Of a DNA stretch of 64,000 bases, positions 1 to 8,268 are shown piece after piece (position 1 is the stretch's first letter; each line of letters opens with the position of its first letter). The stretch spans positions 1 to 64,000 of the forward strand of contig ONMA01000002.1 of the NCBI GenBank assembly GCA_900318815.1, in the 5' to 3' direction. A model generated the notes under the pieces. It had not been told where the DNA came from, did not search any database, and saw nothing but the letters and a program-made list of their open reading frames with translations. Source of the stretch: an uncultured Prevotellaceae bacterium (GTDB lineage: Bacteria; Bacteroidota; Bacteroidia; Bacteroidales; Bacteroidaceae). The position numbers were made by a program, and so were the translations under genes.

Positions 1-1
1 C

Positions 2-388
2 CAGTCGCGCCAGGATCAGGGCAACAGCAAGCTGCTGAACATCGATGACTCGCTCTACGACCCCGATGATGCTGAGATGCAGCGCATACTGCTGCGCCTT
101 ACGGGTGCTGCCGCCGACGATGAGTTCCGTCGTCAGATGAACCTGGAGGACGAGATTTTCATGGAAATCAAGAACCGTGATGCCGAGATTCTTCAGCGCG
201 ACTATGCCATCGCCCAGCAGAAAGAGCAGCTGGAGCAGAAGGATGCACAGTTGGAACAGAAGGATGCACAGCTGGAGCAGAAGGATGCCCAGTTGCGTAA
301 GTCTATCGCATTGCTCCGCAAGGCAAACCTTTCTTCAGAAGCCATTGCGGACTGTTTAGGCATTGACATTGCCGAGATTGACAAGTAA
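2..388 (+). CDS. Rpn-family nuclease/transposase-like protein, C-terminal part (5' cut by window)
   Basis: The reading frame is open from the first bases and the internal Met at 77 is not a convincing start, so this is the tail of a larger gene. The visible 128 residues have an acidic helical region, then four heptads of the type LEQKDAQ encoded by a 21-bp tandem repeat (about 219-297), and end in a short helix-turn-helix-like tail (LSSEAIADCLGIDIAEIDK). That tail resembles the ends of Bacteroidales Rpn/PD-(D/E)XK recombination-promoting nuclease proteins. The nuclease core would lie upstream of the window, so the family call is inference. The heptads predict a short coiled coil whose length could vary by slippage. 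Confidence 0.5.
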   Translation, partial: QSRQDQGNSKLLNIDDSLYDPDDAEMQRILLRLTGAAADDEFRRQMNLEDEIFMEIKNRDAEILQRDYAIAQQKEQLEQKDAQLEQKDAQLEQKDAQLRKSIALLRKANLSSEAIADCLGIDIAEIDK

Positions 389-411
389 ATAAATAAAACA
401 ATATAACATAA

Positions 412-442
412 TTTCGTTTTCAGAAATTTTGTTGTACCTTTG
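412..442 (+). promoter_or_regulatory. Promoter of aroA
   Basis: A TTTC (-33-like, 412-415) and TACCTTTG (-7 box, 435-442) are separated by 19 bp, matching the Bacteroidetes TTTG/TAnnTTTG consensus. The predicted start of transcription is about 20 nt upstream of the aroA ATG. Confidence 0.6.
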
Positions 443-471
443 CACCGATTTTTTAAAAGGACAACAGCTAC

Positions 472-1734
472 ATGATTACCTATCATATTGAAAAACCCCT
501 TCGGATAGACGCCAGCATCAAGCTGCCGGCATCGAAGAGTATCTCTAATCGCGCGCTCATCATTCAGGCATTGCAGAATGGTGGGGTGAGCTTGGAGAAT
601 ATCAGCAATTGCGACGACACCGACGTCATCCTGCGCGCCATGAAGGACATGCCCGAGGTGATTGACATCAAGGCAGCAGGCACGGCCATGCGCTTCATGA
701 CCGCCTTCCTGAGCTGCACGGAGAACGGCACCCACGTACTTACGGGCACTAACCGCATGCGCCACCGCCCCATCAAACCGCTGGTCGATGCCCTGCTCCG
801 CTTAGGGGCCGACATCACGTACACAGGCCAGGAGGGCTACCCTCCCCTGCTCATCAAGGGACAAGCACTCAGCGGCGGCTATGTCGAGGTGCCAGGCAAC
901 GTCAGTTCACAGTATATCTCGGCCCTGCTGCTCGTCGCCCCCATGCTCAGGGGCGGCATGGAGCTGCACCTGCTGGGCGACATCACGTCGCGCCCCTACA
1001 TCGACCTGACCCTCTGCATGATGCGCGAGTTCGGTGCCGATGCCGACTGGAGTGCCGTAGACACCATCAGCGTGGCCCCCAGGCCCTACGCCGGACTCAC
1101 CTCTTATTATATAGAGAGCGACTGGAGTGCCGCCAGCTACTGGTATGAGATGGTGGCCCTGGCCAATGAGGACGACGCGGAGGTGAGGCTCGAAGGACTG
1201 ATGGACGGCTCGAAGCAGGGCGACTCGTCGGTGAGATACATCTTCAGCCTCTTAGGCGTGCGTACCATTTTCAAGTCGAGGAAGCCGGGCAAGCCCACCA
1301 CGGTGACCATCCGGAAGAACGGGCGACGGGTGGCCAAGCTGGAGTATGACTTCACCGGCCAGCCCGACCTGGCACAGACCTTCGTGGTGTGCTGCTGCCT
1401 GATGGGCGTGCCGTTCCGCTTCGAGGGCCTGCACACGCTGAAGATCAAAGAGACCGACCGCATCGAGGCCCTGAAGACCGAAATGCGCAAGCTGGGCTAC
1501 GTGCTCCACGATGCCAACGGATGCGAGCTGTCGTGGGATGGCGAGCGTTGCGCCCCAGAGCCCAGCGCGGCCATCGACACCTACGAAGACCACCGCATGG
1601 CACTGGCCTTTGCCCCCGTGGCCATGAAACAGCCAATAGACATCAACCACCCGAAGGTGGTGAGCAAGTCGTACCCCGGCTTCTGGGACGACCTGCGCTT
1701 GGCAGGATTCTCCATTCAATCGTCTAAGTCATGA
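472..1734 (+). CDS. aroA: 3-phosphoshikimate 1-carboxyvinyltransferase (EPSP synthase)
   Basis: This cytoplasmic enzyme joins shikimate-3-phosphate and phosphoenolpyruvate to give EPSP, the sixth step of the shikimate pathway to aromatic amino acids. At 420 residues it has the family length. Visible signatures are the N-terminal LPASKSISNRAL substrate loop, GTAMRFMTAF (phosphate-binding region), RMRHRPIKPLVDAL, and the C-terminal KETDRIEAL and YEDHRMALA motifs that carry the catalytic Asp/Glu/Arg/Lys residues. The start follows a purine-rich AAGGAC ribosome-binding sequence. The gene overlaps the next small gene by 4 bp (ATGA), so the two are probably translationally coupled. Confidence 0.96.
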   Translation: MITYHIEKPLRIDASIKLPASKSISNRALIIQALQNGGVSLENISNCDDTDVILRAMKDMPEVIDIKAAGTAMRFMTAFLSCTENGTHVLTGTNRMRHRPIKPLVDALLRLGADITYTGQEGYPPLLIKGQALSGGYVEVPGNVSSQYISALLLVAPMLRGGMELHLLGDITSRPYIDLTLCMMREFGADADWSAVDTISVAPRPYAGLTSYYIESDWSAASYWYEMVALANEDDAEVRLEGLMDGSKQGDSSVRYIFSLLGVRTIFKSRKPGKPTTVTIRKNGRRVAKLEYDFTGQPDLAQTFVVCCCLMGVPFRFEGLHTLKIKETDRIEALKTEMRKLGYVLHDANGCELSWDGERCAPEPSAAIDTYEDHRMALAFAPVAMKQPIDINHPKVVSKSYPGFWDDLRLAGFSIQSSKS

Positions 1735-1931
1735 ACTTCCTCCTGATAGCCGTCGGCTCCATCGTCGTGCTGGGCGTAGTGGCCGCCTTGCTGTCCATCG
1801 GTGGCAAGGACGAACCCATCGTGCAGGGTGAAGACTGCTCTACTTGCAGCAGTCTGAAGGACGGTTCGTGCAAGATTGCTTGCCTGATGGACGAGAAAAA
1901 GAAGCGCGAAAACAATAAAAAGCATGTATAG
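1731..1931 (+). CDS. Small membrane protein with Cys cluster
   Basis: The 66-residue protein starts within the aroA stop (ATGA overlap). It has one N-terminal transmembrane segment (about residues 2-22, NFLLIAVGSIVVLGVVAAL), then a cytoplasmic or periplasmic tail with four cysteines in the pattern CxxC-x8-CxxxC followed by a Lys/Arg-rich end. Family unknown to me. Short single-pass proteins with such Cys patterns are seen next to biosynthetic genes in Bacteroidales. The Cys pattern could bind a metal or an iron-sulfur cluster, but that is inference. It is real by coupling, length and codon use like its neighbours. Confidence 0.72.
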   Translation: MNFLLIAVGSIVVLGVVAALLSIGGKDEPIVQGEDCSTCSSLKDGSCKIACLMDEKKKRENNKKHV

Positions 1932-1977
1932 CGCGTTTCTTAAATAAGGCTCAAACCACATCAAGCCCATCGAACTC

Positions 1978-4941
1978 ATGCGCAGAACAAGCATCACATA
2001 TCTTCTCCTTGCCGTCATCGCCCTGATGACGGCCGCTTGCTCCACGCAGAAGAACACCGCCAAGAGTCGCTGGTGGCAGTCGTTCACTGCCCGCTACAAC
2101 ACTTACTACAACGGCAAGCAGGCCTATATCAGCGGTTCGTTAGAGAAGGAGAAGGGCAACAAGGACAACTTCACCGAGATGCTGCCCGTGAATACCGTGA
2201 GCAACAAGCAGAGCCAGCAGTTGGGCAAGGGCAATTTCGAACGCGCCGTGGAGAAGAGCGAGAAGACCATCAAGCAGCACAGCATCAAGGCAAAGCCCGA
2301 ATGGACCAAGAGCCGCCGCAAGACCGCCAAGGACAAGGAGTGGCTCTCGCGCCTGGAGTATAACCCCTTCCTGTGGAAAGCATGGCTGCTGCTGGGCAAG
2401 TCGCAGTTTATGAAGGGCGACTTCGACGAGGCCACCGCCACCTTCAACTACATGAGCCGACTCTACCAGAACCAGCCCCTGCAGAACTCCTTAGCACGTG
2501 CCTGGCTGACCCAGAGCTACTTGGAGCAGGACTGGATCTACGATGCCGAGGACATCATCCGCAACATGCACCGCGACTCCATACACTACCAGGCTCGCAG
2601 CGACTGGGACCTGACCATGGCCAACTACTACGTGAAGACCAAGGACTACCGGCAGGCCCTGCCCTACGTGCGCAAAGTCATCAAGCACGAGCACCGCAAG
2701 ACGCAGAAAGCGCGTCTGTGGTATCTCACCGGACAGATGGAGACCGAACTGGGACACCGCGACCTGGCCTACAAAGCCTACCGGCGGGTCATCGCCCAGA
2801 ACCCGCCCTACGAGATGGAGTTCAACGCGCGCATCGCCCAGACAGAGGTCATGGCCAAGGCCAACTCGAAGAAGATGATTGGCAAACTGAAGCGCATGGC
2901 TGCCAGCGACAAGAACAAGGACTACCTGGATCAGGTCTACTACGCCATCGGCAACATCTACCTGATGCGCAACGACACGGCGCAGGCCATTGCCGCCTAC
3001 GAGAAAGGCAACGAGAAAGCCACACGCAGCGGCATTGAGAAGGGCGTACTGCTGCTCAGGCTCGGCGGCCTGTACTGGGAGATGGAGAAGTATAACGATG
3101 CCCAGCGATGCTATGGCGAGGCCATCGGTCTGCTGGACAAGGACCGTCCCGACTACGAGGAGCTGTCGCGCCGCTCGAAGGTGCTCGACGAGCTGGTGCC
3201 CTTCACCGATGCCGTCCATCTGCAAGACTCTTTGCAGGCACTGGCCAAGATGCCGGAGAAGGAGCGCAACGAGGCCATCGACCGCGTAATCGAGGCCTTG
3301 AAGAAGAAGGAGAAGGAGGAGCGCGACAAGGCTCGCGAGGCCGAGGTGGAGAAGGCCCAGCAACGCCAGGGTGCCACGGGCAACCGCAACCAGCGCACCC
3401 CGGCAGCCACCAACACAGCGCAACAGCAGAAGGACGGCCAGTGGTACTTCTACAACCAGATGGCCGTGAACCAAGGAAAACAGCAGTTCCAGAAGCTCTG
3501 GGGCAAGCGCGAGAACGTGGACAACTGGCAGCGGCAGAACCAGACCGTGGTGAATCTGGATGCCGACACTTCACTTTCTTCGCCTGAAGGAGAGACGGCA
3601 GAACTACCCAACGACAGCACGGCTATAGAAGCTCCCTTGGAGACAGTAGGGGAGGTCTCGGCCAACGACTCCGTAGCTACCGACACGCTGGCCAACGACC
3701 CGCACAACCGCGAATACTACCTGGCTCAGATTCCCTTCACCGAGGAGCAGGTGCAGGAGAGCAACGTCATCATCATGGACGGACTCTACAACTCGGGCGT
3801 CATCTTCAAGGACAAGCTCGACAACCTGCACCTTTCGGAAAAGCAACTGCAACGGCTCACCACCCAGTATCCCGACTACGAGCAGATGGACCTGGCCTGG
3901 TATCACCTCTTCCTGTTATATTCGCGCATGGGCGACCACGCCACGGCAGCCAACTGCCTGGCCCGTCTGCAGGCCGACCACCCGGAGAGCGAGTGGACCA
4001 TCCTGCTGAGCGACCCCTTCTTTGAGGAGAACGCCCGCTTCGGCGAACACATCGAGGACTCGCTCTACGCTGCCACCTACGAGGCTTTCAAGCAAAGCCG
4101 CTATCAGGAGGTGGCGAGCAACGTGCGTATCTCGGCCGAGCGTTTCCCCCTGGGCGAGAACCGCCCGAAGTTCATCTTCATCGACGGTCTGAGCCTGCTG
4201 AACGAGGGCGATGCCAAGGGTTGCGTGGAACAGCTGAAGGAGGTGGTGAGCAAGTACCCCCAGAGCGAGGTATCGGAGATGGCCGGCATGATTATCAAGG
4301 GCGTACAGGAAGGACGGCAGCTCTATGGCGGCACGTTCGACCTGGACGACATCTGGTCAAGGCGCGACCTGACGCTGGCCGACGACTCGACCAATACCGA
4401 CACGCTTTCGGCCGAACGCAACACCGAGTTCCTCTTTATCCTGGCCTATCAGCCCGACTCGCTCACGCTGTTGCCCAGCCGCACACCCGTGGAAAACGAG
4501 AACCAGCTGCTGTTTGAGATGGCCCGCTACAACTTCTCCAACTTCTTAGTGCGCAACTTCGACATCAGCATTGAGCAGGTGCCGGGTCTTCATCGCATGA
4601 CCGTCAGCGGTTTCCTCAGCTACGACGAGGCCCTGCAGTATGCCCGCCAGCTCTATGCCGACGACCATATACGGGGCGTAGTAAAGTCGTGCCGCTCATT
4701 CGTCATCAGCCCACACAACCTCGCACTCATCGGCACGCGCTACAGCTATCGCGACTACGACGAGTTCTACGAACGCACGTTCCTGCCCCTGCAAATCAGC
4801 AACGAGGAACTGCTACAGATTCCCGAGACGCTCCCGCAACCCGAGGAGGACGACGAGGACTTCCTGCCTGGAGAGAAACCAACTGAACCCGCCAAGCAGC
4901 AGTCAGCCGATGACGACTTCGACTTCGACGACCTCTTCTAA
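1978..4941 (+). CDS. porW: PorW/SprE-like TPR lipoprotein of the type IX secretion system
   Basis: The 987-residue protein begins with a lipoprotein signal (lipobox MTAAC, Cys21). The adjacent segment WWQSFTARYNTYYNGKQAY is the hallmark N-terminus of the PorW/SprE group, an outer-membrane lipoprotein needed for type IX secretion and gliding in Bacteroidetes. Several TPR-type helical repeats follow (about residues 125-400), then a charged Gln/Lys-rich low-complexity linker (about 430-500), a second helical-repeat half (about 600-790) and a very acidic C-terminal tail ending DDDFDFDDLF. Role is inferred from homology. porX lies at 60.3 kb in the same window and one putative T9SS substrate at 25.1 kb. 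Confidence 0.82.
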   Translation: MRRTSITYLLLAVIALMTAACSTQKNTAKSRWWQSFTARYNTYYNGKQAYISGSLEKEKGNKDNFTEMLPVNTVSNKQSQQLGKGNFERAVEKSEKTIKQHSIKAKPEWTKSRRKTAKDKEWLSRLEYNPFLWKAWLLLGKSQFMKGDFDEATATFNYMSRLYQNQPLQNSLARAWLTQSYLEQDWIYDAEDIIRNMHRDSIHYQARSDWDLTMANYYVKTKDYRQALPYVRKVIKHEHRKTQKARLWYLTGQMETELGHRDLAYKAYRRVIAQNPPYEMEFNARIAQTEVMAKANSKKMIGKLKRMAASDKNKDYLDQVYYAIGNIYLMRNDTAQAIAAYEKGNEKATRSGIEKGVLLLRLGGLYWEMEKYNDAQRCYGEAIGLLDKDRPDYEELSRRSKVLDELVPFTDAVHLQDSLQALAKMPEKERNEAIDRVIEALKKKEKEERDKAREAEVEKAQQRQGATGNRNQRTPAATNTAQQQKDGQWYFYNQMAVNQGKQQFQKLWGKRENVDNWQRQNQTVVNLDADTSLSSPEGETAELPNDSTAIEAPLETVGEVSANDSVATDTLANDPHNREYYLAQIPFTEEQVQESNVIIMDGLYNSGVIFKDKLDNLHLSEKQLQRLTTQYPDYEQMDLAWYHLFLLYSRMGDHATAANCLARLQADHPESEWTILLSDPFFEENARFGEHIEDSLYAATYEAFKQSRYQEVASNVRISAERFPLGENRPKFIFIDGLSLLNEGDAKGCVEQLKEVVSKYPQSEVSEMAGMIIKGVQEGRQLYGGTFDLDDIWSRRDLTLADDSTNTDTLSAERNTEFLFILAYQPDSLTLLPSRTPVENENQLLFEMARYNFSNFLVRNFDISIEQVPGLHRMTVSGFLSYDEALQYARQLYADDHIRGVVKSCRSFVISPHNLALIGTRYSYRDYDEFYERTFLPLQISNEELLQIPETLPQPEEDDEDFLPGEKPTEPAKQQSADDDFDFDDLF

Positions 4942-4957
4942 TAAGACGACAGAAGTT

Positions 4958-5079
4958 TCCCAATTTTTCTTTTTAGCCACGAATTTCACTAATTTTACTA
5001 ATTTTTCGATGCAGTTTACTACTTATTGTCCGCATGGTAATTCGTGAAATTCGTGAAATTAGTGGTTAAAAAAAGTGGG
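4958..5079. repeat. Long imperfect inverted repeat between convergent genes
   Basis: Arms at about 4975-5001 and 5041-5067 are imperfect inverted copies built from short CGTGAAATT / AATTTCAC motifs. The pairing extends outward through AGCCAC/GTGGTT to T- and A-rich flanks. It sits between two genes that end towards each other, so it probably acts as a bidirectional terminator. The arrangement resembles the 29-bp-arm palindromes found at 29.1 and 42.3 kb but the sequence differs. Confidence 0.6.
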
Positions 5080-5133
5080 AAAGTCGAGTAAGACAAGGGG
5101 TTCTTCCTAAAGACAATGTTGTCCTTAGCAAGG

Positions 5134-6126
5134 TCACTCGTCATCAAGATGATTGAAATTAGAGTTGATGATGGTCTCGACCACCTGCGGCTGTTCGCCG
5201 TGGTCGTTGTAGAAGTCCAGGAAGACGATGCCGAAGTCCACGTAGTCCTTCAGTTCGACAAACTCGCGGAGCGTCTTGTTCATGGGCTTGCGGATGGCAC
5301 GCCCGCCCCAGGCATAGCTATAGGGCGTGTGTCGGCGGGGCGACCAGGCAATGGAGTTGAAGGTGATGTACCACTTGTTCGGATTCTCATTCTCGTAGGC
5401 TTCGCGTATGTTCTGCTCCACGAGCTTCACCTTCTTCCATGTCTTGTGCTCCTTGTACACGTCCTCCACACGGAAGCAGTCGTAGTCGAAGACGGCATTG
5501 TCGGCAAACTTCAGCAGCTTGCCGAAGGGGCAGTCCTCCTGACGGCGGATGACGAGAATCTTTCCGCGCACCTCGTCAATCCGCGTAGAAGCATCGAAGT
5601 CCTCGACAAACCGGTGAGGATATTTCTCAATGACGCTTCGATAGTTCCTCGCCAGCTCGTCGTTCCACTTGCCGCCCCCGTCACTGCCTATCATGGCCAC
5701 GATGCACTCCGTCGGGTGTTCGTCGAGGAAGCGGTCCCAGGCCACCATCGTGCTGTCGAAGGCATCGCGGGCGTTCAGCCAATGGCCGTATTTCAGGTCG
5801 ACGGTGACACCATAAAACAGCCAATTATAGCCAAAGTAAGGTCCCAGCCGGTTGCTCATCTGCGAGCGCATCTTAACGTCCATGCCCTCGGGCGACTCCA
5901 TCGTGAGCCACTCCTGCGTGGTGGTGTTCTGCAAATGGGCCGCCCAGTTATAGAAGGAAGGCACCGAGTAGCGCGGGTCGTAGTCGCTCCAGTTCTTGCC
6001 AACCCATTTCAGGGGTTTCAGCAGCCTCTCGCCCAAGCTCATGCACTTCACGGAGTCCCTTTCAGCCTGCTGTGGCCATGCCATCAGGGGGAAGGCCACA
6101 ACCAATAAGAGTATTGTCTTTCTCAT
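5134..6126 (-). CDS. Chimeric secreted protein: DUF4421 N-terminus fused to PI-PLC X-domain tail
   Basis: The 330-residue protein has a signal peptide (MRKTILLLVVAFPLMAWPQ). Residues about 25-105 (LKPLKWVGKNWSDYDPRYS to LGPYFGYNWLFYGVTVDL) match the first part of DUF4421 outer-membrane proteins. From about residue 110 the sequence changes to features of the second half of a phosphatidylinositol phospholipase C X domain: WDRFLDEHPTE, IDEVRGKILVIRR, an NSIAW strand and the closing GIVFLDF. The first half of the PLC domain, which should hold the first catalytic His, is absent, as is most of the DUF4421 barrel. It looks like an in-frame deletion fusion of two genes. It is probably inactive as a phospholipase. 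Only 1 bp separates it from the upstream gene at 6128. Confidence 0.7.
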   Translation of the reverse strand: MRKTILLLVVAFPLMAWPQQAERDSVKCMSLGERLLKPLKWVGKNWSDYDPRYSVPSFYNWAAHLQNTTTQEWLTMESPEGMDVKMRSQMSNRLGPYFGYNWLFYGVTVDLKYGHWLNARDAFDSTMVAWDRFLDEHPTECIVAMIGSDGGGKWNDELARNYRSVIEKYPHRFVEDFDASTRIDEVRGKILVIRRQEDCPFGKLLKFADNAVFDYDCFRVEDVYKEHKTWKKVKLVEQNIREAYENENPNKWYITFNSIAWSPRRHTPYSYAWGGRAIRKPMNKTLREFVELKDYVDFGIVFLDFYNDHGEQPQVVETIINSNFNHLDDE

Positions 6127-6127
6127 T

Positions 6128-7048
6128 TCAGTTGGTTTCTTTTGTCACCGCAACCAAGCGGAACCAGTCACGGAGAATGCCTTTATATTGGTCTTGCGAG
6201 TCGGCCACGAGCAGCAGCCAGCCAGGACAAGGACTGCAAAGCCCCTCAAAGTTGGCAAAGCGACGGCTCAGCAGGTTAAGCCTTGTGGTAAACTCGCAGA
6301 CGAGCCGCTTCTGCAGGGTGTCGCTCTCGGCTGGGCGCACCTCGTAGAGCCGTATCACCGTCTTGGCTCCTATCTTCAACCGTGGTATGCGCACTTGCCG
6401 CTCCAACACGTAGAGACGACCATCGCCCGGGGCACAAAGTCCGGCCACGCCGTAGATGTATTTCCGGGAGACAGGCTCGTCGGGAGGGTAAATGTATTGG
6501 CGTCCGGGCCGGAGGTCGTCGCCGAAGGAACAGAGGCGCAGCCACGACTCGCCGGGCAGGGGATGCTCGGTGGTGGTATAGAACCGGCGGGCCTGCACGT
6601 CGTAGGCCAGCGACTCCAGACCGTAGTTGGGGGCGGCCTGCTGCAGCTCCACAGGCACCAGCAACCGCCGTCCCGTGCGCTCTCCGTCAAGCCGGTACTC
6701 ATATACCTCATTGTCGGCCTCGCCGCTGATGAACAGGGTGCCGGTCGACGGGCGGTAGGCGATGCCTTCCATGTCGCGGTTAGGCAGTCCGCTGCTGCGG
6801 TAGCCCTCGTTCACGGCCTCCACGATGCGGCCCTGCACCGTGTCGATACGCAGGCGGAAGACGTAGAAGCCGTCGCCGGCAGCCTTGTCGCTCACCACGG
6901 CGTAGCGGTCATCGCCTATAGGGGCAATGCCGCTGTAGTTGCCAGCCGGCAGCTGGCGCTTGAAATGCTGAGGTTTCATCACTCTGACGGCTTGTGCCGC
7001 GGCCAGCATCGGCACCATAAGCGCAAGGAGAAGACACGTTTTCTTCAT
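6128..7048 (-). CDS. Secreted phytase-like (esterase-like beta-propeller) protein
   Basis: The 306-residue protein has an N-terminal signal peptide (MKKTCLLLALMVPMLAAAQA). The body matches the 'esterase-like activity of phytase' family: YSGIAPIGDDRYAVVSD, RDMEGIAYRP, LFISGEADNEVYEY, YGLESLAYD and the C-terminal FEGLCSPCPGWLLLVADSQ, each a propeller-blade motif. Known members are periplasmic or extracellular beta-propellers whose substrates are mostly untested. It is the first gene of a two-gene unit with the chimeric protein at 5134. Confidence 0.8.
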   Translation of the reverse strand: MKKTCLLLALMVPMLAAAQAVRVMKPQHFKRQLPAGNYSGIAPIGDDRYAVVSDKAAGDGFYVFRLRIDTVQGRIVEAVNEGYRSSGLPNRDMEGIAYRPSTGTLFISGEADNEVYEYRLDGERTGRRLLVPVELQQAAPNYGLESLAYDVQARRFYTTTEHPLPGESWLRLCSFGDDLRPGRQYIYPPDEPVSRKYIYGVAGLCAPGDGRLYVLERQVRIPRLKIGAKTVIRLYEVRPAESDTLQKRLVCEFTTRLNLLSRRFANFEGLCSPCPGWLLLVADSQDQYKGILRDWFRLVAVTKETN

Positions 7049-7131
7049 GCCATTGAGGGGGTTAAGTAAACTTTTAGGTACAAAGTTATTTAAAAAAACC
7101 GAAAATTGAAATAAATCCTTGCAATAAGTGC

Positions 7132-7160
7132 TTGTTTCTCGAAAGATTTCTGTAATTTTG
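7132..7160 (+). promoter_or_regulatory. Promoter of the class II aldolase gene
   Basis: TAATTTTG (7153-7160) fits the Bacteroidetes -7 consensus, with a TTG/TTTC -33-like element at 7132-7138. It lies about 40 nt upstream of the aldolase ATG. Confidence 0.55.
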
Positions 7161-7202
7161 CGGTCAATAATTTGTTTTTCTATTTAAAACTTTAAAACTA
7201 TT

Positions 7203-8207
7203 ATGGTAAACTACAAGGATTTGGGTCTCGTGAATACCCGCGAGATGTTTAAGAGAGCCGTTGCAGGCGGCTATGCCATCCCCGCTTTCAACTTTAACAC
7301 CATGGAGCAGATGCAGGCCATCGTCATGGCTGCCGTCGAGACAAAGTCACCCGTCATCATGCAGGTGTCGAAGGGTGCCCGTAACTATGCCAACGCTACC
7401 ATCCTCCGCTATATGGCCGAAGGTGCAGTGGCATACGCCAAGGAGCTGGGCTGCGCTCATCCCGAGATTGTGCTTCATCTGGACCACGGCGACAGCTTCG
7501 AGCTTTGCAAGGACTGCATCGACATGGGCTTCTCCAGCGTGATGATCGACGGTTCGCACCTCCCCTATGAGGAGAACATTGCTCTTGCCAAGAAGGTGGT
7601 CGACTATGCTCACCAGTTCGACGTGACCGTCGAGGCTGAGCTTGGCGTGCTCGCCGGTGTTGAGGACGAGGTCTCTGCTGCCGAGTCTCACTACACCAAG
7701 CCCGAGGAGGTCATCGACTTCTCTACCCGCACTGGCTGCGACTCTCTGGCTATTTCTATCGGCACTTCTCACGGTGCCCACAAGTTCACTCCCGCTCAGT
7801 GTACGCTCGTGAACGGCGTGCTCGTTCCGCCGCCATTGGCATTCGACATCCTGCACGAGATTGAGAAGAAGCTCCCCGGATTCCCCATCGTGCTCCACGG
7901 CTCTTCTTCTGTTCCCATGGACGAGGTGAACACCATCAATCAGTACGGTGGTCATCTGGAGGCCGCTATCGGTATCCCCGAGGAGCAGCTGCGTGAGGCT
8001 TCGAAGAGTGCAGTCTGCAAGATCAACATCGACTCCGACTCGCGTCTGGCCATGACGGCTGCCGTGCGCAAGCACCTGGCCGAGCATCCTGGAGACTTCG
8101 ATCCTCGCCAGTATCTGAAGCCCGCTCGCGACAACATGAAGAAGATGTACATCCACAAGATTGTGGAGGTACTCGGTTCCGACGGCAAGCTCGCCCAGCT
8201 TGACTAA
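7203..8207 (+). CDS. fba: Class II fructose-bisphosphate aldolase
   Basis: This zinc-dependent cytoplasmic enzyme splits fructose 1,6-bisphosphate into glyceraldehyde 3-phosphate and dihydroxyacetone phosphate (glycolysis/gluconeogenesis). It is 334 residues long. Signatures: AIPAFNFNTMEQMQAI, the metal-binding LHLDHGDS, the acidic VEAELGVLAGVEDEV, SIGTSHGAHK, and the phosphate-binding VLHGSSSVP and KINIDSDSR segments. It is a single-gene unit with its own promoter and a strong hairpin terminator 20 bp downstream. Codon use looks that of a highly expressed gene. Confidence 0.95.
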   Translation: MVNYKDLGLVNTREMFKRAVAGGYAIPAFNFNTMEQMQAIVMAAVETKSPVIMQVSKGARNYANATILRYMAEGAVAYAKELGCAHPEIVLHLDHGDSFELCKDCIDMGFSSVMIDGSHLPYEENIALAKKVVDYAHQFDVTVEAELGVLAGVEDEVSAAESHYTKPEEVIDFSTRTGCDSLAISIGTSHGAHKFTPAQCTLVNGVLVPPPLAFDILHEIEKKLPGFPIVLHGSSSVPMDEVNTINQYGGHLEAAIGIPEEQLREASKSAVCKINIDSDSRLAMTAAVRKHLAEHPGDFDPRQYLKPARDNMKKMYIHKIVEVLGSDGKLAQLD

Positions 8208-8222
8208 GCGACAAATCCCAAC

Positions 8223-8264
8223 TGACAAAAAAGGCTGCGCAACGGATGTTGCGCAGCCTTTTTG
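8223..8264. terminator. Bidirectional hairpin terminator after fba
   Basis: Arms 8228-8243 and 8248-8263 pair almost perfectly (AAGGCTGCGCAAC / GTTGCGCAGCCTT) around a GGAT loop, with A-run before and T-run after. It separates the convergent fba and DUF4831 genes and can terminate both. Confidence 0.9.
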
Positions 8265-8268
8265 TCAA

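Noticed and set aside
2491..3474. 327-residue minus-strand frame inside porW
   Set aside because: Antisense shadow with Leu/Val/His-rich composition and no family signatures.
5116..6108. 330-residue plus-strand frame opposite the chimeric gene
   Set aside because: Antisense shadow; the minus-strand frame has a signal peptide and recognisable motifs.
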